From: an uncultured Flavobacterium sp.
GTDB lineage: Bacteria > Bacteroidota > Bacteroidia > Flavobacteriales > Flavobacteriaceae
DNA: 64,000 nt
Reading direction: 5' to 3'
Assembly (NCBI RefSeq): GCF_963422545.1
Contig: NZ_OY730260.1
Location: 160,285-224,284 of the forward strand
The stretch's first letter is position 1; each line of letters opens with the position of its first letter. Of this stretch, positions 35,921 to 45,619 are shown one piece after another. A program made the translations under genes and the position numbers. The notes below the pieces were generated by a model. That model did not search any database. It had not been told where the DNA came from and was given only the letters and a program-made list of their open reading frames with translations.

Positions 35921-37255
35921 ATGAAAAGAATAATTCTTATATTTTTGTGTACAATTGGCTTGTCTGCCAACGCACAAGTCAAAACGTTAACTCTAAAAGA
36001 TGCTCTTACATATGCGCTACAGAATAAAGCAGATGCTAAGAAAGCAAAATTAGAGGTTGAAAATAGTGAGTATAAAATTCAGGAAATACGTTCAAAAGCG
36101 TTACCGCAAATTTCTGCAAACGGAAATTTAACTCACAATCCTATAATACAAACGACAGTTATTGACGGAGCTGGTTTTGGTCAGCCGGGAACTACAATAC
36201 AAGCTGCATTTGGTCAAAAATGGACTTCAGGAGCCGGGGTTTCATTAACTCAGACGATATTTGATCAATCTGTTTTTACAGGATTGAGAGCTGCAAAATC
36301 TACTCGTGAATTTTATCAGATAAATGATCAATTAACAGAAGAGAATGTAATTGAAAGAGTAGCTAATAACTACTATTCAGTTTATGTACAACGCGAAAGA
36401 TTAACATTATTAGATAGTAACTATGTTAATACATCTAAAGTTCGTGATATCGTAAAAGGACAATTTGATAATGGTTTGGCAAAAAAAATTGACTTAGACC
36501 GAATCATCGTAAAAATGTCAAACATTGATACAGAGCGTCAACAAATTAAAAATCAAATTACATTACAGGAAAATGCTTTAAAGTTTTATATGGGTATGCC
36601 TATTGAAACTCAAATTGAGATTCCAAAAGAAGAATTTGAAGTTGTCCCTGCTGCATTAACAGAAGTTCCAAATGTTGAAAACAGAACAGAATATTTGCTT
36701 TTGAAAAAACAAGAAGAGCTTTTAGTTTTTAATAAGAAAGCTGTTGAAGCGGGATATTATCCAACACTTTCTTTAACTGCTGGTTACAACTATATAGGTC
36801 AGGGACCGGAAATGCCTCTTTTTGCAAAACCTAAAGATGGTGTGTATTGGTCAGATTACTCTGCAATTGGATTAAACTTACATGTACCAATTTTTACAGG
36901 CTTTGGAACTCGTGCCAAAGTAAGACAAGCAGATGTACAAATCAGATCGCTTCAGGAGGATATCAAAGACACAAAACTTTCACTTGATTTAGATTACAGA
37001 AATGCAATAGCTGAAATCGATAATAACCTTGTAACGATCGAAAATCAAAAAGAAAACATGCGTTTAGCAAGTGAGATTTTGAGTAATACAAAAAACAATT
37101 ACCTTCAGGGATTAGCATCATTAACAGATTTATTAGATTCTGAGAATGCATCACTTGAAGCTCAGAACAATTATACCAGAGCAGTCTTGAATTACAAAAT
37201 TGCCGAAGTAGCATTAATCAAATCAAAAGGCGAACTAAAAACTCTTATTAAATAA
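35921..37255 (+). CDS. TolC-family outer-membrane efflux protein
   Basis: 444 residues with a signal peptide (ending LSANAQ) and two outer-membrane efflux protein repeats rich in long helices (LTLKDALTYALQNKADAKKAKLEVEN; later NNYLQGLASLTDLLDSENASLEAQNNY). It forms the outer-membrane duct of the tripartite pump encoded with the next two genes. Second gene of the operon, 9 nt before the adaptor gene. Confidence 0.93.
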   Translation: MKRIILIFLCTIGLSANAQVKTLTLKDALTYALQNKADAKKAKLEVENSEYKIQEIRSKALPQISANGNLTHNPIIQTTVIDGAGFGQPGTTIQAAFGQKWTSGAGVSLTQTIFDQSVFTGLRAAKSTREFYQINDQLTEENVIERVANNYYSVYVQRERLTLLDSNYVNTSKVRDIVKGQFDNGLAKKIDLDRIIVKMSNIDTERQQIKNQITLQENALKFYMGMPIETQIEIPKEEFEVVPAALTEVPNVENRTEYLLLKKQEELLVFNKKAVEAGYYPTLSLTAGYNYIGQGPEMPLFAKPKDGVYWSDYSAIGLNLHVPIFTGFGTRAKVRQADVQIRSLQEDIKDTKLSLDLDYRNAIAEIDNNLVTIENQKENMRLASEILSNTKNNYLQGLASLTDLLDSENASLEAQNNYTRAVLNYKIAEVALIKSKGELKTLIK

Positions 37256-37264
37256 CTAAATAAA

Positions 37265-38332
37265 ATGAAGAAAACTTTTATAACAATCGGAATCATAATC
37301 TCAGCTTTAGCTCTGGTTGGATATGTCTTAAATAATAATAAGAAGGAGAACAAAGCAAAAACAGATATCGTAGCACAAAAAAATGCTGCGGTTTCAGTTA
37401 AAGTCACTCCTGTGAAAACAGAAGAAGTTTCATTGGATTTCGTTGCAAACGGAAACTTTCAACCAATTCAACAATTAACTTTCTCTGCTGAAAAATCTGG
37501 AAAAGTAATCAGTGTTTTAGCAAAAGAAGGAGATTATGTAAAAGTTGGCCAAACATTATTGACGGTCAGAGGTGATGTCATTAATGTAAGTGCGCAACAA
37601 GCTCAGGCAGTTTATCAAAATGCAAAATCTGATTACAGCAGATACGAAAATGCATTTAAAACAGGAGGTGTTACAAAACAACAATTAGATCAGGCAAAAT
37701 TAGCTTTAACAAATGCTCAGTCTAGTTTAACACAAGCTAACATTAATGTTGGTGATACTAAAGTAAAAGCGCCAATCAACGGATTCATCAACAAAAAATA
37801 CATTGAACCGGGATCTATCTTAGCTGCAACGCCAGCTACTGCTTTGTTTGATATCGTAAATGTTTCTAAATTAAAATTAGTAGTTACAGTAAACGAAAAT
37901 CAAGTTGCTAGTTTGAAAGTAGGAAACCATATCAATGTAACGGCTAGTGTTTATCCTGATAAAACTTTTTCTGGAAAAATTATTTTCATTGCTGCAAAAG
38001 CAGATGAGTCTTTAAACTTTCCAATTGAAATTGAAATTGCAAATAATACAAACAACGACCTAAAAGCAGGTATGTATGGAACTGCAAACTTTGCATCAAA
38101 CCAACAAAAACAACACTTAATGGTTGTACCTAGAAATGCTTTCGTAGGAAGTGTAAGCAGCAACGAAATTTTTGTAGTTGAAAAAGGTATTGCAAAATTA
38201 AGAAAAGTAACTGCTGGAAGAATTTTAGGAGATCAGGTAGAAATCATCAATGGATTAACTGATGGAGAAACTGTAATTGTTACAGGTCAAATTAACTTAC
38301 AAGATGGTAATACAGTAGAAATTATTAAATAA
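37265..38332 (+). CDS. RND efflux periplasmic adaptor (membrane fusion protein)
   Basis: 355 residues with an N-terminal membrane anchor (TFITIGIIISALALVGYVL), a split biotinyl-lipoyl-like domain (SAEKSGKVISVLAKEGDYVKVGQ; KVKAPINGFINKKYIEPGS), a helical hairpin and beta-barrel domains. It bridges the TolC-type duct and the RND pump. There is no lipobox, so it is anchored by a helix. Confidence 0.93.
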   Translation: MKKTFITIGIIISALALVGYVLNNNKKENKAKTDIVAQKNAAVSVKVTPVKTEEVSLDFVANGNFQPIQQLTFSAEKSGKVISVLAKEGDYVKVGQTLLTVRGDVINVSAQQAQAVYQNAKSDYSRYENAFKTGGVTKQQLDQAKLALTNAQSSLTQANINVGDTKVKAPINGFINKKYIEPGSILAATPATALFDIVNVSKLKLVVTVNENQVASLKVGNHINVTASVYPDKTFSGKIIFIAAKADESLNFPIEIEIANNTNNDLKAGMYGTANFASNQQKQHLMVVPRNAFVGSVSSNEIFVVEKGIAKLRKVTAGRILGDQVEIINGLTDGETVIVTGQINLQDGNTVEIIK

Positions 38333-38336
38333 TTGT

Positions 38337-38415
38337 AGGCTATAAGCCGTAAGCAATAGGCTTTAATCGCAATTTAAAAAGCGTAAAGCCTATAGCTTAC
38401 AGCCTAAAGCATAAA
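38337..38415. repeat. Inverted repeat inside the efflux operon
   Basis: AATAGGCTTTA and TAAAGCCTAT plus flanking GGCTATAAGCC-type words form an imperfect hairpin in the 92-nt gap between the adaptor and permease genes. It may weaken readthrough or stabilise the upstream mRNA. It belongs to the same class of word-like flavobacterial intergenic repeats as other gaps here. Confidence 0.6.
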
Positions 38416-38424
38416 AAAAGATAT

Positions 38425-41400
38425 ATGAAATTAGCCGAAATATCCATAAAACGTCCGTCGTTAGTAATTGTATTGTTTACGATTCTAACACTTGGTGGAC
38501 TGTTTAGCTACAGCCAGTTAGGTTATGAGCTGATCCCAAAATTTGAACAAAACGTTATTACAATTTCTACAATTTATCCGGGAGCTTCTCCAAGTGAGGT
38601 AGAGAATACAGTAACCAAGAAAATTGAAGATGCGATCGCATCCTTAGAGAATGTCAAAAAAATTGACTCTAAATCGTACGAAAGTTTGTCTATCGTTTCG
38701 ATTACATTAACATCAAATGCAAAAGTTGACTTCTCTTTGAATGACGCACAGCGTAAAATAAACGCCATAATTAGTGATTTACCGGAGGATGTTAAAACGC
38801 CGGCATTGACCAAGTTCTCGCTGAGTGATTTACCAATTATGACGCTTGGTGCTAACGGAAAAATGGACGAAGCAGCTTTTTATGACTTAATTGACAAAAA
38901 AATTGCACCTATTTTATCTCGTGTACAAGGTGTGGCTCAGGTAAATATCATTGGTGGTTCAGAGCGTGAAATTCAGGTGAATCTTGACGCTTTAAAAATG
39001 CAAGGTTATGGATTATCTGTTCCGCAGGTACAACAAACTATTTTGACATCGAACTTAGATTTCCCAACAGGAAATATTCAAACTCGTGATCAAAAAATAT
39101 TAATTCGTTTAGCGGGTAAATATAGAAGTGTTGAAGAATTAAGAAACTTAGTAGTTTCTTCTCAAAACGGAATTCAGGTTCGTTTAAAAGATATTGCAGA
39201 TGTTCAGGATACTCAAAAAATCGCTGAAAAAATATCACGTGTAGATCAAAAAAGTGCGATCGTTTTACAAATCGTAAAACAATCTGATGCAAATGCGGTT
39301 GCAGTAAGTGAGCATTTATTAAAAACAATTGCTACTCTTGAGAATGATTATAAAGTAAATCAGTTAAAATTAGAAGTAGCAAAAGATAGTACAATCTTTA
39401 CTCTTGAAGCGGCAGATTCTGTAGTGCACGATTTATTGATTGCGGTAATTCTGGTAGCATTTGTAATGTTGTTTTTCCTGCACAGTATTAGAAACTCATT
39501 GATTGTAATGGTGTCTATTCCGGCATCTTTGATTGCTACTTTTATCGGAATTTATTTAATGGGATATACCTTAAACTTAATGAGTTTATTAGGATTATCT
39601 CTGGTTGTAGGTATTCTGGTCGATGATGCGATTGTGGTTTTGGAGAATATTTACCGACATATGGAAATGGGTAAAAGCAGAATCCGTGCGTCTTATGATG
39701 GTACTGCAGAAATTGGAGGAACAGTAACTTCGATTACTTTAGTAATTGTTGTAGTATTCTTGCCAATTGCAATGAGTTCCGGATTGGTTTCAGACATTAT
39801 TACACAATTCTGTGTTACCGTTATTATTTCAACGATGCTGTCACTTTTGGCTTCCTTTACAATTATTCCTTGGTTGTCATCTCGTTTCGGGAAATTAGAG
39901 CATATTGAAGGAAAGAATTTATTTGGAAGAATCATTCTTGGTTTCGAAAATTATTTAACACGTTTCACAAACTGGGTTTCTCATTTATTAATCTGGTGTT
40001 TGGATCATTATGTTAAAACTTTTATTGTAGTACTGATATTATTTTTCGGATCTACAGTTGGATTAATGGGCGGAGGTTTCATTGGAGGAGAATTCTTTGC
40101 TTCATCTGATAGTGGTGAGTTCCTAGTTCAAATCGAGATGCCAAAAGATGCTTCGTTAGAACAAACGAACTTCATGACTCAAAAAGCAGAAGCTTTCTTA
40201 AAAGCACAAGAATACGTTCACAGTCAAATTACAACGGTAGGACAAACTAGTGAAGGTTTTGGAGCATCGCAAGCAACAGCTTATAAAGCAGAGATTGACG
40301 TAAAAATGATCGAACAAAAAGATCGTACTGATGATGCTAACGTTTACGCAGCAAAAATCAAACGTAAATTAGAAAAAGTATTAGTTGGAGCAAAAGTAAA
40401 AACGGTTCCAGTAGGTATCTTAGGAACTGCTGAGGATGCTACGTTAGGATTAATCGTAACAGGTCCATCAACAGAAAGTGCTATGGCATTTGCTAAATTA
40501 GCTGAAGCTGAATTGCGTACGATTCCTGGAACAACAGAGATTAAATTAACAGTTGAGGATGGAAACCCTGAGATCAATGTTAAGGTAGACCGTGATAAAA
40601 TGGCTGCATTAGGATTGACACTTCAAACAGTTGGTTTAACGATGCAAACTGCTTTTAGCGGAAATACAGATGGTAAATACAGAGCTGGAGAATACGAATA
40701 CGATATCAATATCAGATACAATTCATTCGACAGAAAAAGTATTACTGACGTTAGTAACTTAATATTCGTTAATTCGACAGGTCAACAAATTAAATTGTCT
40801 CAATTTGCTACCGTTACAGAAGGTTCAGGACCTAGCCAGTTAGAGCGTAGAGATAAATCGGCATCGGTAACTGTAAAAGGACAAAACGTTGGAGTTCCTT
40901 CAGGAACAATTGTTCAACAATGGCAGGTTAAGTTAGACAAACTTAAAAAACCAGCCGGAGTAAACTATATCTGGGGTGGTGACCAGGAAAACCAATCTGA
41001 AGGATTTGGTACTTTAGGAATCGCTTTACTTGCGGCTATTATTTTGGTTTACCTTGTAATGGTGAGTTTGTATGACAGTTTCGTTCACCCGTTTGTAGTA
41101 TTGTTTGCAATTCCGCTTTCGTTTATTGGTGCGATGTTAGCATTAGCTTTGACTAATAACTCATTGAACATCTTTACGATCTTAGGTATCATTATGTTGA
41201 TTGGTCTGGTGTGTAAGAATGCGATCATGCTTGTCGATTATACCAACCAAAGAAGAGCTGCAGGAGAATCAATCAGAACAGCATTAATTCAGGCGAATCA
41301 CGCTCGTTTACGTCCGATTTTGATGACTACAATTGCGATGGTTTTCGGTATGTTCCCAATTGCATTAGCATCTGGAGCCGGAGCAGAGTGGAAAAACGGA

Positions 41401-41601
41401 TTGGCTTGGGTAATTATCGGAGGATTAATTTCTTCGTTATTCTTAACCTTGATTGTGGTTCCTGTTATATATAATATCATGGAGAAAATTATTCATAAAT
41501 TCTCTAAAGGAGAAAAAATCGATTACGAAGCTGAAATGCATGCAGATTATGTACATGCAGAATTAAGCGATGACGGTTTTAATCCTAAACATACCCATTA
41601 A
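38425..41601 (+). CDS. RND-family efflux permease (HAE1 type)
   Basis: 1058 residues: 12 helices and two large periplasmic loops, as in AcrB/MexB-type proton-drug antiporters. The proton-relay Asp pair is in the helix-4 segment VVGILVDDAIVVLENIYRHME. The second-half signature is GLVCKNAIMLVDYTNQRR. Substrate is unknown. It ends the yceI/tetR-linked efflux operon, before a strong terminator at 41620-41655. Confidence 0.95.
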   Translation: MKLAEISIKRPSLVIVLFTILTLGGLFSYSQLGYELIPKFEQNVITISTIYPGASPSEVENTVTKKIEDAIASLENVKKIDSKSYESLSIVSITLTSNAKVDFSLNDAQRKINAIISDLPEDVKTPALTKFSLSDLPIMTLGANGKMDEAAFYDLIDKKIAPILSRVQGVAQVNIIGGSEREIQVNLDALKMQGYGLSVPQVQQTILTSNLDFPTGNIQTRDQKILIRLAGKYRSVEELRNLVVSSQNGIQVRLKDIADVQDTQKIAEKISRVDQKSAIVLQIVKQSDANAVAVSEHLLKTIATLENDYKVNQLKLEVAKDSTIFTLEAADSVVHDLLIAVILVAFVMLFFLHSIRNSLIVMVSIPASLIATFIGIYLMGYTLNLMSLLGLSLVVGILVDDAIVVLENIYRHMEMGKSRIRASYDGTAEIGGTVTSITLVIVVVFLPIAMSSGLVSDIITQFCVTVIISTMLSLLASFTIIPWLSSRFGKLEHIEGKNLFGRIILGFENYLTRFTNWVSHLLIWCLDHYVKTFIVVLILFFGSTVGLMGGGFIGGEFFASSDSGEFLVQIEMPKDASLEQTNFMTQKAEAFLKAQEYVHSQITTVGQTSEGFGASQATAYKAEIDVKMIEQKDRTDDANVYAAKIKRKLEKVLVGAKVKTVPVGILGTAEDATLGLIVTGPSTESAMAFAKLAEAELRTIPGTTEIKLTVEDGNPEINVKVDRDKMAALGLTLQTVGLTMQTAFSGNTDGKYRAGEYEYDINIRYNSFDRKSITDVSNLIFVNSTGQQIKLSQFATVTEGSGPSQLERRDKSASVTVKGQNVGVPSGTIVQQWQVKLDKLKKPAGVNYIWGGDQENQSEGFGTLGIALLAAIILVYLVMVSLYDSFVHPFVVLFAIPLSFIGAMLALALTNNSLNIFTILGIIMLIGLVCKNAIMLVDYTNQRRAAGESIRTALIQANHARLRPILMTTIAMVFGMFPIALASGAGAEWKNGLAWVIIGGLISSLFLTLIVVPVIYNIMEKIIHKFSKGEKIDYEAEMHADYVHAELSDDGFNPKHTH

Positions 41602-41619
41602 TTGATTTAATTTTAGACG

Positions 41620-41655
41620 AAAAATCCCAAATTCCTTACGGAGTTTGGGATTTTT
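41620..41655 (+). terminator. Intrinsic terminator of the efflux operon
   Basis: AAAAATCCCAAA pairs with TTTGGGATTTTT, and inner TTCC/GGAG pairing closes on a TTAC tetraloop, followed by T residues. It lies 18 nt after the permease stop. The following region to 41849 is A/T-rich without a recognisable gene. Confidence 0.87.
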
Positions 41656-41849
41656 TATTGCGATCGAAACTTCGAAATTAGGATAGATAATATTTCTAAA
41701 GAACAACACTAATAAAAAAACTATAACTATTAGAAATTACAATGATTTTTAATCATCTTTGGCTCAATTATTATTTATCTCTTGATTGTAAATAAAATTA
41801 GTAAAAAAATTATAGGATTTAATATTATAACTAAAATTTAGTAAAAAAT

Positions 41850-42785
41850 ATGACACAAACAACTGAAGAAAACAATGAAACCATTTCAATTTCGTTAAGT
41901 TCGCTATTCATTGTTTTAAAAAGGGAGTATAAAATAATTTTATTAGTTACTTTACTTTTTTCAATTTTTGGAATTTTTTATGTATTAAGTATTCCCAAAG
42001 AATATATTTCTACGGGTAAAATTATGCCTGAAGTTTCGTATAAAGCTTCTAATGGCATAGCAGGTATAAATCAATTGTTAAAAAAATATAATGGTAATGT
42101 TGATTTGTACAACACCGAAATTACTAGCCCGGAACTTTATGCTGAAATTCTCAATACAAGTGACTTTTACGATTATATTCTTACTAAAGAAGTAACAACA
42201 AGAACTAATAAAAAGATGAGTTTTAAATCGTATTACGATTTAAATTTGGAAAATAATAAATCATTTTTTCAAAAAGAAAAATCAGATTTTAAACCTAATG
42301 ATAAAATAAAATATTATAATATTATTCAGGATATTCAAAAAAGAATAATAATAACTACTGTTAAAAAAAATAACTTGATTTTTGTCACTGCACAAATGCA
42401 AGACCCTGTAGTCGCAGCAAATATTGCAAATTTTACAATAACTTACCTAATCGATTATATTACTAAATATCGTACTGAAAAAGCCCGTCAAGAATTACAT
42501 TTTATAGAAAATTTACAAAAAAACGTTTCAAAAGATTCAACAAAAAAAGATGCTTTAAAAGAAGAAATACAGAATAGTTTATCAACATCAATAATACAAA
42601 TGAAAATAAAAATACAAGAAGATACACCAACTATTCAAGTATTAGAAAAAGCACAAATTTCTGTTGTTAACAATGAACCTTCAATATCTCAACTTATAGG
42701 ATTTATTTTTTTAGGTTTCCTAATTGGGGTGATTGTTGCATTTTTGAGAAACCATAATTACAAAACAATATTGATCTCAAATTAA
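41850..42785 (+). CDS. Wzz-like chain-length determinant family protein
   Basis: 311 residues with two membrane helices (about 29-47 and 282-299) flanking a periplasmic domain with coiled-coil tendency, the layout of Wzz/polysaccharide co-polymerase proteins. The N-terminal segment (ISLSSLFIVLKREYKIILLV) fits the Wzz family. No tyrosine-kinase domain follows. It stands alone and is convergent with the terpenoid-like operon 30 nt away. A role in controlling surface polysaccharide length is inferred from the family. Confidence 0.8.
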   Translation: MTQTTEENNETISISLSSLFIVLKREYKIILLVTLLFSIFGIFYVLSIPKEYISTGKIMPEVSYKASNGIAGINQLLKKYNGNVDLYNTEITSPELYAEILNTSDFYDYILTKEVTTRTNKKMSFKSYYDLNLENNKSFFQKEKSDFKPNDKIKYYNIIQDIQKRIIITTVKKNNLIFVTAQMQDPVVAANIANFTITYLIDYITKYRTEKARQELHFIENLQKNVSKDSTKKDALKEEIQNSLSTSIIQMKIKIQEDTPTIQVLEKAQISVVNNEPSISQLIGFIFLGFLIGVIVAFLRNHNYKTILISN

Positions 42786-42815
42786 ATTGTTAATTAAAAA
42801 AAGAGAAAAAATAAA

Positions 42816-43490
42816 TTATAATCTTTTCAATGGATTTATTCCTTCTTTTATAAGTTGTTTGTAAAGTAATTTTGCACAATAAATATCAGTAACAACGATA
42901 GTCAATAAAATTAATCTCATTAAAGGATTTGTCCATATATACAGAGTAGAGGTAGCTACAATTTGAAAAAAACATAAAAAATTACCCAGCATTACTACGC
43001 TTGCAATTATAAAAGACTGACCTTCTGAATTTCCACGCTGAAAAAACATAGCTAACCTACATATAGACATAAAGATAGACGTTAACACAGCGAAAAAAAT
43101 ACTTATATCTGTATCAGGAAGTTCTCTTAAAAGGTGAGCAAAAAACTGATGTCCATAAAAGTTAATTAGAATGCCAAGTAAAAATGCCAATATGCTTATA
43201 ATATACCATTGCTTTTTTTCTAAATGATAAAACTTATTAAATGAAGCATATCCATACTTAAAGTAAGTATAGACAATGCCCAGATCCAGGAAAAACCAAG
43301 TATAGCTAAATAGTAAATTGAATCGGTCGCAAAAAGAAAAAACAAACTCCAGACCTAAATTTAAAGTAAGCGGCACGAGAGGCATACCATAACTTTTGTC
43401 TTTTAACCCTCTATGAATTATAAGTATATAAGCAAATACCCAAAAAAGTTGTCCTAAATTTCCACATATATAGAAAAAAGTATATTTCAT
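42816..43490 (-). CDS. Seven-helix protein resembling Pyr4/PaxB transmembrane terpene cyclases
   Basis: 224 residues with about seven membrane helices. The segment YGMPLVPLTLNLGLEFVFSF (residues 34-53) matches the hallmark helix-2 region of fungal and bacterial transmembrane terpene cyclases (YGM..MPLC.N..WE..Y), with the catalytic acidic residue at Glu48. A second acidic residue sits in helix 7 (Asp202, VVTDIYCAKLLY), where these enzymes carry the other one. The start overlaps the UbiA gene stop by 4 nt. Family assignment is from remembered motif similarity, so it should be tested by profile search. Predicted role: protonation-triggered cyclisation of a prenyl chain. Confidence 0.65.
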   Translation of the reverse strand: MKYTFFYICGNLGQLFWVFAYILIIHRGLKDKSYGMPLVPLTLNLGLEFVFSFCDRFNLLFSYTWFFLDLGIVYTYFKYGYASFNKFYHLEKKQWYIISILAFLLGILINFYGHQFFAHLLRELPDTDISIFFAVLTSIFMSICRLAMFFQRGNSEGQSFIIASVVMLGNFLCFFQIVATSTLYIWTNPLMRLILLTIVVTDIYCAKLLYKQLIKEGINPLKRL

Positions 43491-44467
43491 TTTAATTTAA
43501 AAAATTTAATTACATTAAACGAAGTAGGCACATTAAATAAAATAATCGAAACCACCAATAATATTCCATTTTGATGATTTTTGAAGGTAAGTAATCCCAA
43601 AAGCGCAAAAGGGAGAATTGTTATGTAAAAATCAAAAAATAAACTTCTGGATTTTTGATTTTGAAGTGGTTCAAAAAAATAAAATTTTATATTTAAAATA
43701 ACTTTAAATATAATGAGTAAGATACCATAGATTAAAATTGGAAGAACAAAAATATGCCAATCTATTGCCCAAATAAATACTATAAAAGATATAATCTCTA
43801 TTGATAAAACAAATCTTTGAAATAAATTTCGTGACAATTGAACTGTGTTGTTTACAAAAGTACAAACGCCAGCTTTTATATCATTCTTATAATCATCATA
43901 TTGATGAATAATCAATGACCGCATTCCAAAGGCAAAAGTCATCCAAAAACTTCCGCTAATTATCCAAATCAGATGATTCTCAATATCTCCTTTATATAGA
44001 AAAGAAAAAATAAAAAGTGTAGGGAAAAATTGAGATCCTAATCCGTCAAAAATAATACCCAGATACCTCTTCTCTTTTAAACGAAATTGTTTACAAGAAT
44101 AGATATAAAAACAAAACCAGCTTAGCCAATAAAAAACTAAAGCATATAAATTAGGAAATATAAAAAAAGAATATAAAATTCCGAACAATACAATACTTAC
44201 TAAAGTTAAATACTGCTGACTTTTACTAAGATTGATCATCTTATTTTCTTTTCCCGCTATAGCATCATCTTCTTGATCATAAAAATTATTAATCAAACTC
44301 GCGAATATAGCTATAATTATTACACCAGATAAAAGAAACAAAATAAGAAAAATCTCTTGTCCAAAATCAGTTATATTTTCTTTGATAAAATACAAATAAA
44401 TAAGCACCAAAAAAGGTGGCAATTTAAACCACCAGGTAGCAATTCTAATATGTTTAAAAAAGCTCAT
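43487..44467 (-). CDS. UbiA-superfamily prenyltransferase
   Basis: 326 residues with about nine membrane helices. First aspartate motif NxxxDxxxD at Asn60-Asp64-Asp68 (INNFYDQEDDAIAGKEN) and second DxxxD at Asp192-Asp196 (HQYDDYKNDIKAG). The YSCKQFRLK segment near residue 123 fits the UbiA YSxxKR motif. It transfers a prenyl group to an acceptor in the membrane; the acceptor is unknown. Its start overlaps the glycosyltransferase stop by one base and its stop overlaps the cyclase-like start by 4 nt, so the three are translationally coupled. Confidence 0.88.
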   Translation of the reverse strand: MSFFKHIRIATWWFKLPPFLVLIYLYFIKENITDFGQEIFLILFLLSGVIIIAIFASLINNFYDQEDDAIAGKENKMINLSKSQQYLTLVSIVLFGILYSFFIFPNLYALVFYWLSWFCFYIYSCKQFRLKEKRYLGIIFDGLGSQFFPTLFIFSFLYKGDIENHLIWIISGSFWMTFAFGMRSLIIHQYDDYKNDIKAGVCTFVNNTVQLSRNLFQRFVLSIEIISFIVFIWAIDWHIFVLPILIYGILLIIFKVILNIKFYFFEPLQNQKSRSLFFDFYITILPFALLGLLTFKNHQNGILLVVSIILFNVPTSFNVIKFFKLK

Positions 44468-45438
44468 TAATTCTTAACAAAAGTAAATTGATAATTTTTT
44501 CTATTAATCTGTTTTTGAATTCCCTTTTTAAGAGCTATGAAGAATAAATTAGGTTTTTTAACAATGTGGATAAACAGTTGTCTTATTTCGATATCCATAC
44601 GGCCTTTTAATAATAATAAATACGCTACCAAAATTTTATTTTGAATGATTTTAAGATCAATCATTTCGCACTCATGCTTATCCATATACGAACTAAACTT
44701 GTTGAGAATTAAATGTAAATCTTTGATGTGTAATTTTCTAAATGTAATTCCTTTTCTGCCGTCACTGATATTGGTTGTATCTCTATTTTTTTTCCAAAAA
44801 ACCTCCTTAGTAAAACCAACTTGACAATTTAAATTTTTAAAAATCATTTCGAGTTGTAAAACCCAGTCATCACCAATATTTACTTGAACATTCCAGCCAA
44901 AAGGAATAGCAGATTTTTTTATGACTAAGCCAGAGCTAGGTGCTATAGAATCAATTAATAGCAGTTTTCTAAATTGAGCATAACCAAAAATATAACAACC
45001 TTTATTCGGAATATCTTTAATGTCTGAAAAATAAGGAAAAACATTTGCCTGATATTTATTAAGAATATTATATTCCCAATTTGAAAAAAATAAATCTAAT
45101 TTATGTTCCAGCATATATCCAATACTTTTTTCAAGATATTGATCATGCCAAATATCATCTGAATCAAGGGGAGCAATGATCTCTCCCTTAGCATATTGCA
45201 AGCCCACATTTCTTGTGTCAGCTTGCCCAGTATGTGCTTTTTGAATATATACAATCTTATTTCCAAAAGCTGAAACGACATTTTTTGTATTGTCGGTTGA
45301 ACCATCATCTACTATAATAATTTCAGTATTTTTATAGGTTTGATTTATGGCAGCCTTAATTGTAGCATGTAAACAATAAGAGCGGTTATAAGTTGGTATA
45401 ATAATCGAAATAAGAGGCGAATGAGTAATGTTAATCAA
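44467..45438 (-). CDS. GT2-family glycosyltransferase
   Basis: 323 residues with the GT-A nucleotide-sugar fold: SIIIPTYNRSYCLHATIKAA, DDGSTDN (Asp44/Asp45) and the metal-binding LDSDDIW (Asp92, Asp94, Asp95). No membrane helix. The only available start in this frame is TTG at 45438 (no ATG upstream before the promoter), followed by ITHSPLISIII, the normal GT2 beginning. It leads a three-gene operon with a UbiA prenyltransferase and a terpene-cyclase-like protein. Sugar and acceptor are unknown. Confidence 0.88.
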   Translation of the reverse strand: MINITHSPLISIIIPTYNRSYCLHATIKAAINQTYKNTEIIIVDDGSTDNTKNVVSAFGNKIVYIQKAHTGQADTRNVGLQYAKGEIIAPLDSDDIWHDQYLEKSIGYMLEHKLDLFFSNWEYNILNKYQANVFPYFSDIKDIPNKGCYIFGYAQFRKLLLIDSIAPSSGLVIKKSAIPFGWNVQVNIGDDWVLQLEMIFKNLNCQVGFTKEVFWKKNRDTTNISDGRKGITFRKLHIKDLHLILNKFSSYMDKHECEMIDLKIIQNKILVAYLLLLKGRMDIEIRQLFIHIVKKPNLFFIALKKGIQKQINRKNYQFTFVKN

Positions 45439-45482
45439 TGGTGGTTGTTTTTGGTTTTAGAATCTATTTGTTTTTTGGAACA

Positions 45483-45511
45483 CAAATCTAATCAATAATT
45501 TAGATATCCAA
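45483..45511 (-). promoter_or_regulatory. Promoter of the GT2-UbiA-cyclase operon
   Basis: Minus strand: TTG (45511-45509), 18 nt, TAGATTTG (45490-45483), a good match to the Bacteroidota consensus. It is 44 nt before the TTG start codon at 45438. The remaining gap to 45619 holds nothing recognisable. Confidence 0.7.
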
Positions 45512-45619
45512 TCTAAATTATTTTTCTATCAAAAAATCTTAAAACAAAAACTTTTGAATTTATAATATATACCTCACTTCATCACAATTTAATCGTTTTA
45601 ACTTGTTTAAATTCTAATT

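Noticed and set aside
45439..45619. A hidden gene in the gap between the GT2 operon and the retropepsin gene
   Set aside because: Only the operon promoter and A/T-rich DNA were found.
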